This document shows positions 8,539-14,731 of a stretch of DNA of 39,733 nt, in pieces (position 1 is the first letter of the stretch; each line of letters begins with the position of its first letter). Location of the stretch: assembly GCA_001802375.1 (NCBI GenBank), contig MGXK01000081.1, forward strand, positions 2,708 to 42,440. The letters are read 5' to 3'. Made by a program: the position numbers and the translations under genes. Origin of the DNA: Gammaproteobacteria bacterium RBG_16_51_14 (lineage in GTDB: Bacteria > Pseudomonadota > Gammaproteobacteria > Eutrophobiales > Eutrophobiaceae). The notes beneath the pieces were generated by a model. The model saw only the letters and a list, made by a program, of their open reading frames with translations, was not told where the DNA came from and did not search any database.

Positions 8539-9147
8539 TCAATATAATCCCTGAATGTAATCAGCGACGGCTTCCATCTGACTGTCTGTCATGCGTGCTG
8601 CAATTAACCGCATAACCGAATTGAGATCATTGCTGCGATCGCCTGATTTATAGGTCTTCAACTGTGTCGCGGTATAGGTCGCCTGCTGGCCGTGCAATGA
8701 AGGGAAGCCGGCTGGCATGTTGCCTTTACCGGCTGGCCCGTGGCAGCCCATGCAGGCAGCGATTCCAGACTTGCTGTCGCCAGCGCGATACAGCTTCTCA
8801 CCGGTTTTAACCAGCTCTTTTCTGGCGGCGCCCGGCCTGATACTCTGGCTGGCATAGTATGCCGCAACATGAGGAATATCATCCTGGGTCAATACGGATG
8901 CCATGGCTGACATCTGCTCATTTTTCCGGGCGCCTGCCAGGAAATCTTTCAATTGCTTTTCAATATAAGGGGCATGTTGCCCGGCCAGACTTGGCCAGAT
9001 GGGTGTAGGGCTGTTGCCGTCAGCCCCGTGACAGGCGGCACATGCCATCGATTTTTCCTTGCCCTTGGCTGGATCCCCGCCCTCTGCGAAGGCATAGACA
9101 GTCATTGTGATGAGCATGCATGTGGCAGCAAAAAGTAGCTTTTTCAT
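8539..9147 (-). CDS. cc4: Diheme cytochrome c4
   Basis: 202 aa with a signal peptide and two CxxCH haem-binding motifs, CAACH at residues 36-40 and CMGCH at 132-136, each in its own cytochrome c domain. The internal duplication (WPSLAGQHAPYIEKQL against FPSLHGQQATYTATQL) is the hallmark of cytochrome c4. Axial methionines are expected in the segments with NEQMSAM and NSVMRLIA. The protein is a periplasmic electron carrier that can feed cbb3-type oxidases. It is divergent from engB across 111 bp that must hold both promoters, with a ribosome site AAGGA before the start. Confidence 0.94.
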   Translation of the reverse strand: MKKLLFAATCMLITMTVYAFAEGGDPAKGKEKSMACAACHGADGNSPTPIWPSLAGQHAPYIEKQLKDFLAGARKNEQMSAMASVLTQDDIPHVAAYYASQSIRPGAARKELVKTGEKLYRAGDSKSGIAACMGCHGPAGKGNMPAGFPSLHGQQATYTATQLKTYKSGDRSNDLNSVMRLIAARMTDSQMEAVADYIQGLY

Positions 9148-9258
9148 TCTTTTTATCCTTATAAAATTATAATTATCTGACAGGTATCATGGTGACATAG
9201 CAAGTTTGATACATCTTATCGTGTAAAAATAGATGACTTCAACCGTCAAGGAACAATT

Positions 9259-9918
9259 ATGTCCGATAAAAATGCTTTTTCAGCAGGATGGTACAACCAG
9301 ATAATATATCTGGTGAGCGCCCATACCCTGCAACAAATGCCACGTGATATTGGTGTGGAAGTTGCCTTCGCAGGCCGTTCCAACGCCGGGAAATCAAGTG
9401 TAATTAACTCGATCACAGGTAAAAATTCGCTGGCACGGATCAGCAAGGCCCCCGGCAGAACACGGTTGTTGAATTTTTTTGAGTATCGGGAGGGTATTCG
9501 ACTGGTTGACCTGCCAGGCTATGGATACGCGAAGGTGCCTGCAGAGGTAAAACAACACTGGATTGCGCTGCTCAACGGTTATTTTGAGGCCAGGGTTTCC
9601 TTGAAAGGAGTGATGCTTATTATGGATATTCGTCACCCTCTGACCAGGTTTGATGAGCAGATGCTGAACTTATGCCAGGCCACTGACAGACCCGTACATA
9701 TCCTGTTGAATAAATCCGACAAACTGTCCCGCGGGGCCGGAATGAACACCCTGAAGCAGGTAAAAACCCGTTTGCAACCGGGTTGCCAGAGCGTACAACT
9801 GTTTTCCGCGTTGAAGCAAACCGGTGTTGATGAGGCCCGTTCGATTCTGGGTTGCTGGTTAGGAAGTCCATCCGCTGACACTGAAATTACAGTGCTGTCG
9901 CCGGGCGTTTTTACATAA
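9259..9918 (+). CDS. engB: Ribosome biogenesis GTPase EngB (YihA/YsxC)
   Basis: 219 aa. GTPase motifs are in order: G1 GRSNAGKS (39-46), a threonine in APGRTRLLNFF for G2, DLPGYGYAKVP for G3 and NKSDKLSRG for G4. EngB assists late assembly of the 50S subunit and is usually essential. The ATG at 9259 follows an AAGGA ribosome site. In enterobacteria and Pseudomonas the gene neighbours polA and a small RNA gene (Spot 42 or ErsA). Here a predicted small RNA also adjoins it, but on the 3' side and on the opposite strand. Confidence 0.95.
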   Translation: MSDKNAFSAGWYNQIIYLVSAHTLQQMPRDIGVEVAFAGRSNAGKSSVINSITGKNSLARISKAPGRTRLLNFFEYREGIRLVDLPGYGYAKVPAEVKQHWIALLNGYFEARVSLKGVMLIMDIRHPLTRFDEQMLNLCQATDRPVHILLNKSDKLSRGAGMNTLKQVKTRLQPGCQSVQLFSALKQTGVDEARSILGCWLGSPSADTEITVLSPGVFT

Positions 9919-9964
9919 AAAAACTGGCCCCGGTATTATTAAGGGGAGGAAGGTAACCGGGGCC
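9917..9964 (-). terminator. Intrinsic terminator of the minus-strand small RNA
   Basis: A perfect 9-bp stem, GGCCCCGGT (9926-9934) and ACCGGGGCC (9956-9964), with a 21-nt loop. On the minus strand the stem is followed by AG and seven T residues (A-run at 9917-9923 on the plus strand). On the plus strand A residues follow instead, so it terminates minus-strand transcription only. The loop reads CTTCCTCCCC on the minus strand. Confidence 0.8.
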
Positions 9965-10092
9965 AAAAATACCCGGCTGGGGAGGCCGGGTTCATTATCT
10001 GCCCTGGGAGGACCAGGCAGAATTTCATCGTCACCAGTTTGGAATGTGAAACCGGGGATAAGTTCCGGTTTATATAACGGAAACCGCGGCAA

Positions 10093-10185
10093 CTATCTGC
10101 TTTTATACACAATGGCGGCTACCTGTGATGAACCAATTGTCTGGAGTAGGTCCAAGGATGCCATGAAGGCCGCATTAATAGGCAT
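10093..10185 (-). CDS. Possible 30-residue peptide at the 5' end of the small RNA
   Basis: An ATG (10185-10183) lies only a few bases after the predicted transcript start, so any translation would be leaderless; no Shine-Dalgarno sequence precedes it. The frame runs 30 codons, starting MPINAAFMASLDLL and ending VAAIVYKSR, before TAG at 10095-10093. The composition is protein-like, with an amphipathic alanine/leucine part and a basic tail, but a frame this short can occur by chance. Its position would make the RNA dual-function. Weakly supported. Confidence 0.2.
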   Translation of the reverse strand: MPINAAFMASLDLLQTIGSSQVAAIVYKSR

Positions 10186-10194
10186 AACTAATTG

Positions 10195-10224
10195 ATTATA
10201 TTTAATATATATAAATATGGTCAA
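10195..10224 (-). promoter_or_regulatory. Sigma-70 promoter of the small RNA
   Basis: Read on the minus strand: TTGACC (10224-10219), an 18-bp AT-only spacer, then a perfect TATAAT (10200-10195). Only one base differs from consensus. The predicted start is near 10188, pointing toward the hairpins and the terminator. Confidence 0.7.
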
Positions 10225-10284
10225 TTTTTAGCAGTTTTGTAACAAAGGGCATGGCAGTGCTGGTCATAGACACCTGTTCGCAAA

Positions 10285-10319
10285 TCATCCACATAGTTAT
10301 CCACAAAAAATGTGGATAA
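10285..10319. promoter_or_regulatory. Cluster of DnaA boxes
   Basis: Two perfect DnaA boxes TTATCCACA face each other: 10297-10305 on the plus strand and 10311-10319 on the minus strand, separated by AAAAA. A third, TCATCCACA (10285-10293), differs by one base. A tract of almost pure A/T (10195-10218) lies 67 bp to the left. The cluster could be a DnaA-titrating or DnaA-reactivating site, a DnaA-controlled element of the small RNA promoter, or part of an origin. There is no dnaA, dnaN, gidA or parAB in the window, so I do not call an origin. The inverted pair can also fold as a 9-bp hairpin. Confidence 0.6.
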
Positions 10320-10394
10320 TTTGCGATTACCAAAAGGAGCAATAGCTTAAGTAAAAAAACTAGAAACAGCCTTAGATTAACCTGCTAATTTGTA

Positions 10395-10421
10395 ACACCC
10401 CCGCCTGATTGCGGGTGGTGT
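10395..10421 (-). terminator. Hairpin at the end of the M48 protease gene
   Basis: ACACCCCCGC (10395-10404) pairs with GCGGG-T-GGTGT (10411-10421) with a single bulged T and a 6-nt loop. It abuts the stop codon (10421-10423) of the minus-strand M48 gene. Only a weak T/A stretch follows, so termination may be partial. Confidence 0.5.
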
Positions 10422-11887
10422 CATTGCACTATTTTTATCAACTCACCCGGATGAGGTTCCCCCTCGGGAAATTTACCATTCAGCAGGCGTAGTAGCTGCT
10501 CTGCATTGTGTTCCAGTGGGGACTGGCTGGCGAGTTGTCTGAAGTTGGTCGATTCCTCTGTCTGCATAATCTTCAGGCGCAAAGGCATCGCCAGTACCTG
10601 TTCATTGGGTGTCATGCTGTGAAAACTGTTGGCGGTTTCCTGAAAGGCCGGATCAAACAGGCCTATTGCATCGGGATTTTTTGTTATCCCGGCAAGGATA
10701 TAGGCCTGATTATTAAAATAGATCACATTAAAACGGGCCGGACGCCGCCCAAAGTCGGTATTGATGACAGCGATGCCGGTATAGGCGTCAAGCCCATGAA
10801 TATTCACCGCCCCCTCCCGGGAGAGATTGGCCAGGCCAAGTCGCTGCGCCATGAACTGCCTGGGTGGTATCCGTTCGTTGATATCCTCTACGGATAGTTG
10901 CTGCAATGCCTCCCCGTTGGGAGCAACCAGGATCAGGCTGTCCGGCAGGTTTCTGACATTCCATCCTTGTGGAAAACTGATCGTGAAACCAAGGTCGGCA
11001 TGGAAAAAACGACGACCCCTGACGATCCCGTCGTGTGGACTGTCGCCATAGATCATATTATCTACCAGGTGCATAAATTGCCCTTGTCCTGAATAGGCGT
11101 TGGGGACTGCTGCTTTCAGTTTACGGGCGCGTGTGATCACCTCCTGCAGGCGGGTGTCATTATCCGGGTGTGTGGAAAACAGGCCATGGTAGATGTTGGG
11201 CTCCCTTCCTTCCGCCTGGGCCAGCTGGGTTTCAAACTGTTCCTGAGACTTCAGGGCGCGGATGACATCCAGCATGGCCTCCGGGTCATAGCCGTTGCGG
11301 GCCAGGTATTCTGCCCCCAGACCGTCGGCTTCCAGTTCATGTTCTCTGCCGTAACCCCTCAGCAGTGCTGTCCCGAATACCTGTACCAACTGGTTCGTCA
11401 TCGGCTGGTTCATGCCCGGGATCAGGATTGAGCCGAGTGTGGCCCCGATATTGGCCAGTTGTACGGCACTGTATTGTCTGACGGAATGCCGTGCCGTGAC
11501 GTGCCCGATTTCATGGCCCAGGACGGCCGCCAGTTCAGCCTCTGATTTCAGATAGGCGAGGAGTCCGCGGGTGATGTAGATATAGCCGCCGGGCAAGGCA
11601 AAGGCATTGATATCCTTGCTGTCGAGGACAGTGAAGCGGTAGATCAGATTGTTACGATGGCTTTTCCCCGCAATCTTCGCGCCGGTATCCTGAACATAAC
11701 GTTGCAGCTCCTTGTTATCGTAGACGTCATACTGTTGCAGGACTTGCTGATGGGACTGGCGCCCAAGGGCGATTTCATCCTGTTCAGAGAGCAGGACCAG
11801 ATCCTGTTGCCCGGTAACGGGATTAACAGCACAGCCGCTGCAAATCAGCAGCAGGGTGATGAGGCTGTACAGGGGGATGCTTTGCAT
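10421..11887 (-). CDS. M48-family metalloprotease lipoprotein (BepA/LoiP-like)
   Basis: 488 aa. The N-terminal signal carries a lipobox (LLLICSGC), so it is likely a lipoprotein of the periplasm. The M48 zinc site is intact: HEIGH at 125-129 and the third-ligand motif ELEAD at 184-188. The proximal family motif FALPGGYIYITRGLL, which shields the active site, precedes it. The catalytic half resembles BepA and LoiP, proteases that clear misassembled outer-membrane proteins. The C-terminal half (about 270-488) lacks obvious TPR repeats, so it is not a standard BepA. It ends at the hairpin at 10395-10421 and lies downstream of the nuclease gene, probably as its own unit. Confidence 0.88.
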   Translation of the reverse strand: MQSIPLYSLITLLLICSGCAVNPVTGQQDLVLLSEQDEIALGRQSHQQVLQQYDVYDNKELQRYVQDTGAKIAGKSHRNNLIYRFTVLDSKDINAFALPGGYIYITRGLLAYLKSEAELAAVLGHEIGHVTARHSVRQYSAVQLANIGATLGSILIPGMNQPMTNQLVQVFGTALLRGYGREHELEADGLGAEYLARNGYDPEAMLDVIRALKSQEQFETQLAQAEGREPNIYHGLFSTHPDNDTRLQEVITRARKLKAAVPNAYSGQGQFMHLVDNMIYGDSPHDGIVRGRRFFHADLGFTISFPQGWNVRNLPDSLILVAPNGEALQQLSVEDINERIPPRQFMAQRLGLANLSREGAVNIHGLDAYTGIAVINTDFGRRPARFNVIYFNNQAYILAGITKNPDAIGLFDPAFQETANSFHSMTPNEQVLAMPLRLKIMQTEESTNFRQLASQSPLEHNAEQLLRLLNGKFPEGEPHPGELIKIVQ

Positions 11888-11918
11888 GACCGGATATTAC
11901 GACAGAAATGAATAAAGA

Positions 11919-12692
11919 TCAGTTCCCGGGAATTGTTCCTGATATCTGCAGATCGACCAGGTGACGCAATTGCATTCTCAATTCATTGTTTCGCAGGGAT
12001 AGCCAGCCACGTGCCTGCACCGTTTCTCCCGCGAGTTTGTCCAGATTCATTCCCTTGAAATAAGGCAGATCCGACCGTTGAATTCGCAGTGTCACATTTG
12101 CCTCCAGCTGGATCCAGATGGAAGAGCGACTCTCTTTTACACGCCTTACCTGACCTGTGATGATGTGATAGCCACGTTCCGTCCCGTCCATTTTTACGAC
12201 GGGCATGGGTTGATATTGTGGCAATGACCAGAGGCCTTGCCGGCGTTGTATCGCAATCCCGGTTTTTTGCTGATAACAATCGGTAAATTGCAGATTGGGT
12301 GGTATCGTCAGTGGTGTTGCCATGCCTTCATACAGGAGTGCTGCCTGTACATTGGTAGCATCAGGCAGGAACAGATGGGCCAGTGTCCGATTATAACGGT
12401 CAAAATGTTCTTGATCGTAAATCAAACGGACGGAAGGATTCTGTGCCAGTATTTTTCTGAGGAACTCCCTGGCCTGGTAGGCACCTGGTTCGGATGGGCG
12501 GCCATCGTGGCCGATCTCGGGGGTATCAATCCCGATCAGTCTTACCCTGCGTTGATCGCTGAGGATTACTGTATCACCGTCAATGACATGCTTTATTGTC
12601 GCAATTTCACCCCTGCTGCCGGCGGTGCAGATGTCCTGATCCACATCTGCCCGCACAGGCAATGTGAATAAAACGGTTGCCAGCTGTGCCAG
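11919..12692 (-). CDS. Staphylococcal-nuclease-like (SNase) exported endonuclease, start uncertain
   Basis: About 257 aa if read from a CTG codon at 12692. The nuclease core is clear: HVIDGDTVILSD, RRVRLIGIDTPEIG and EHFDRYNRTLAHLFL, carrying the acidic and arginine residues of the calcium-dependent thermonuclease site. A further OB-like segment of about 90 residues follows (GYHIITGQVRRVKES onward). A hydrophobic stretch (YVLLAQLATVLFTLPVRA) looks like a signal peptide, but no ATG, GTG or TTG stands before it until one enters rpmE and its terminator. A TTG 31 bp inside rpmE and an ATG at 12947 are in frame but would translate through the terminator hairpin. Either the start is CTG, a base is altered here, or the gene has lost its start. 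Confidence 0.72.
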   Translation of the reverse strand: MAQLATVLFTLPVRADVDQDICTAGSRGEIATIKHVIDGDTVILSDQRRVRLIGIDTPEIGHDGRPSEPGAYQAREFLRKILAQNPSVRLIYDQEHFDRYNRTLAHLFLPDATNVQAALLYEGMATPLTIPPNLQFTDCYQQKTGIAIQRRQGLWSLPQYQPMPVVKMDGTERGYHIITGQVRRVKESRSSIWIQLEANVTLRIQRSDLPYFKGMNLDKLAGETVQARGWLSLRNNELRMQLRHLVDLQISGTIPGN

Positions 12693-12714
12693 TAATACGT
12701 AATTGACAGAAAGT

Positions 12715-12742
12715 AAAAAGCGCCTTTCAGAGGCGCCTTTTT
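12715..12742 (-). terminator. Terminator downstream of rpmE
   Basis: A GC-rich hairpin (AAAAAGCGCCT paired with AGGCG-C-CTTTTT, one bulge, 5-nt loop) flanked by an A-run and a T-run. It lies 30 bp after the rpmE stop on the minus strand, and because it is symmetric it could also act on plus-strand transcripts. Confidence 0.75.
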
Positions 12743-12771
12743 GCTGGAAGACTGTTGGGTCCTGCGGGTGG

Positions 12772-12972
12772 TTACATGCCGTATTTACGCCGGAATTTGT
12801 CAACGCGCCCGGCGGTATCCACGATCTTCTGCTTGCCCGTATAAAACGGGTGACATTGGGAACATACCTCAATATGGAGTTCCTGTGTATGTGTGCAGCG
12901 TGTTTTGAAAATGCTCCCACAGCTGCAGGTAACCTGGATTTCTTCATATGCGGGGTGTATTTCTGGTTTCAT
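12772..12972 (-). CDS. rpmE: 50S ribosomal protein L31, zinc-binding type
   Basis: 66 aa, starting [19 protein letters not shown]. The cysteines in TCSCG and [13 protein letters not shown] form the zinc site of the C+ form of L31, and the tail [12 protein letters not shown] is typical of the family. It is a protein of the central protuberance bridging the subunits. Because the zinc ligands are kept, this is the form used under zinc-replete conditions. It stands alone, with its own terminator at 12715-12742. Confidence 0.96.
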   Translation of the reverse strand: MKPEIHPAYEEIQVTCSCGSIFKTRCTHTQELHIEVCSQCHPFYTGKQKIVDTAGRVDKFRRKYGM

Positions 12973-13146
12973 TACCGATCACGCTCTAACTTGTACTGGT
13001 ATCCTTTTTCCGGGGGCGTGAAGTTTATGTCAAAGCAGGGGATGACGCAACGGGAATTTACCGGCATGACAGGTTCAGGATTGCCTTGATGTGAGGCCTA
13101 TTTCCGTAATGGCTGTTCCTGTGTTTTTTCCATCGGGAATAACGTA

Positions 13147-13917
13147 TTACAGGTCAAATTCTGCAACCACCGGCGTGTGATCTGAAGGCTTGTCATGTTT
13201 TCTGGGGGACTTGTCGATATAGCAACGGGTACATTGCCTGGCCAGATCCCGGCTCGCAAGGATGTGATCAATGCGCAGTCCACGATTGCGACGAAAGGCG
13301 GCTGCCCGGTAGTCCCACCAGGAAAAACTCTTCTCCTCCTGCGCAAAAAGTCGGAAGCAATCGTTCAGGCCTAGTTCAAGCAAGGCCTTGTATCCGGCCC
13401 GTTCCTCCGGGCTGACCAGTACATTACCTTCCCACTCATCAGGATCGTGGACATCCCGATCTTCAGGCGCAATATTGAAGTCACCCAGTACAACAGCATG
13501 GTTGTTTTTTTCAAGCAATTCCCTGACCAACGGGTGGAGCCTGGAAAACCAGTCAAGCTTGTAGATATATTTTTCAGATCCGACTTCCGAGCCGTTCGGT
13601 ACATACAGGTTCAGGAAACTGATATTTCCTGTGGTTGCCGCCAGCACGCGTTGTTGCCCGTCGGCATAGCCTGGTATTGACCTGATGACATCACTGATGG
13701 AGTGTTTACTCAGTGTGGCCACCCCGTTATAGGTCTTCTGACCGGCAACAACAAACTCATAACCTGCATCCCTGATGGCGTCACATGGAAAATGTTCATC
13801 AGTCAGCTTGATCTCCTGCAAAGCCATCACGTCAGGTTGTTCAGTTGCAAGCCACTGCAGGAGCTGATCCAGCCGAACGCGCAGTGAATTAACGTTCCAG
13901 GTGGCAATCTTCAGCAT
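13147..13917 (-). CDS. xthA: Exodeoxyribonuclease III
   Basis: 256 aa from the ATG at 13917, where the family N-terminus MLKIATWNVNSLRVR begins; the frame is open further upstream but that part is not family-like. The exonuclease/endonuclease/phosphatase fold motifs are present: LQEIKLTDEHFP with the metal-binding Glu, GDFNIAPEDRDVHDP with catalytic Asp and Asn, RIDHILAS, and the C-terminal SDHTPVVAEF with the Asp-His pair. The enzyme removes 3'-blocking groups and cuts abasic sites in base excision repair. It sits downstream of the SH3 protein and prlC on the same strand. Confidence 0.95.
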   Translation of the reverse strand: MLKIATWNVNSLRVRLDQLLQWLATEQPDVMALQEIKLTDEHFPCDAIRDAGYEFVVAGQKTYNGVATLSKHSISDVIRSIPGYADGQQRVLAATTGNISFLNLYVPNGSEVGSEKYIYKLDWFSRLHPLVRELLEKNNHAVVLGDFNIAPEDRDVHDPDEWEGNVLVSPEERAGYKALLELGLNDCFRLFAQEEKSFSWWDYRAAAFRRNRGLRIDHILASRDLARQCTRCYIDKSPRKHDKPSDHTPVVAEFDL

Positions 13918-13954
13918 TGCAAGGATGGTACAGCAGACGATTATCCGGTTTTCT

Positions 13955-14731
13955 TCATACCCGGAAGCCACCATGTCTGCGCCTGTAGAAGTAATCCAGC
14001 AGGTAGGCACCGATGATTATCCCGGTAATCAGGACGATACCGATAAAAGTAAGTTTTGCCCGCCAGTCCGTACTTGATATGACTTCTCTGAAAGTGGAAC
14101 CACTAACGGTTTCAGCAGTGTCCCTGCTATCAAGCTGTTGTTGCAGAGCCTGTTTTTCCAGTTTGAGTTGTTCGATCTGATCCTGGAGTGGTGCGCTGTT
14201 GTCGGACCGGGCAATGTTCTTGCGCAGTTCGGTTATCCGGGCCTGCAGTTCGCCTACCTTCAGCCGTTCGCTCTTGAATTGCTGTTGCAATGTGGAATTT
14301 TCCTGGACCAGGGCCTCGTGTTGTTTTGGATCTATGCCTGGATTGTCGGCATCAGTGCCCTGGGCAAGTCTTTCTTCCAGTTCACTGATCCGTAATTTTG
14401 TGTTTTCAAGATCAACTTCGAGATTGCGATTTTTTTCCTGTGCTTCCTGCAAGACCTGACGGGCGGGTCGTTCCTTCATCAGGTAGGTATTGTCAACCCA
14501 TCCTTTGTCACCGTCCGGATCTTCAACATGGGTGTAATTGCCATCCTGATCGAGTATCTTCAATTCTGTGCCTGTCGGGATAACCTTGAGGATGGTACTC
14601 TCTGATGACTTGTCTGCATGAAGTCCCGCCATCAGACTGTCGACAATATAAGCAGTTTCTGCACACAGTGTGGTGCTGGGGCAGATGCATATCAGCATTA
14701 CAGTTATGAAGGTGATATTTCTGGTAATCAT
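13955..14731 (-). CDS. YgiM-type SH3-domain protein with coiled coil and C-terminal membrane anchor
   Basis: 258 aa (TIGR04211-like). There is a signal peptide to about residue 24, then a bacterial SH3 domain (about 26-90, including GTELKILDQDGNYTHVEDPDG and GWVDNTYLM), a coiled-coil region of Glu/Gln/Leu heptads (about 95-215), and a C-terminal transmembrane helix LTFIGIVLITGIIIGAYLLD with a basic tail. The family is common in gammaproteobacteria; SH3b domains often contact peptidoglycan, and no enzymatic role is established. The start overlaps the stop of prlC by one base (TAATG), so it is translationally coupled with it. Confidence 0.85.
   Translation of the reverse strand: MITRNITFITVMLICICPSTTLCAETAYIVDSLMAGLHADKSSESTILKVIPTGTELKILDQDGNYTHVEDPDGDKGWVDNTYLMKERPARQVLQEAQEKNRNLEVDLENTKLRISELEERLAQGTDADNPGIDPKQHEALVQENSTLQQQFKSERLKVGELQARITELRKNIARSDNSAPLQDQIEQLKLEKQALQQQLDSRDTAETVSGSTFREVISSTDWRAKLTFIGIVLITGIIIGAYLLDYFYRRRHGGFRV

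Larger units (their letters stand above)
9917..10188 (-). ncRNA. Predicted small RNA with C-rich (CCTCCC) hairpin loops
   Basis: A candidate transcript of about 270 nt running from a promoter near 10195-10224 to the terminator at 9917-9964. Four stem-loops are visible. Hairpin at 10049-10071: 7-bp stem AAACCGG/CCGGTTT. Hairpin at 9998-10021: 9-bp stem with one bulge, loop region TCCTCCC on the minus strand. Hairpin at 9971-9991: perfect 7-bp stem, loop CTCCCCA. Terminator hairpin at 9926-9964: loop contains CTTCCTCCCC. Three consecutive loops thus expose pyrimidine-rich sequence complementary to Shine-Dalgarno sites. That pattern is known from sX13 of Xanthomonas and the cuckoo RNAs of alphaproteobacteria. 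The strand is set by the T-run and the promoter. A 30-codon open frame lies at its 5' end. I do not recognise a named family. Confidence 0.6.

Noticed and set aside
9926-10071. Plus-strand reading of the hairpins as a CsrA-sequestering RNA (GGA in all four loops)
   Set aside because: The loops do contain GGA on the plus strand, but the promoter and the T-run both point to the minus strand and no plus-strand terminator follows.
9859-10092. 77-codon minus-strand frame over the hairpin cluster
   Set aside because: It runs through the terminator and past the T-run into engB; sequence is proline-rich and not protein-like.
10188-10319. Chromosomal origin (oriC)
   Set aside because: DnaA boxes and an AT tract are present, but only three boxes and no dnaA, dnaN, gidA, mioC or parAB nearby.
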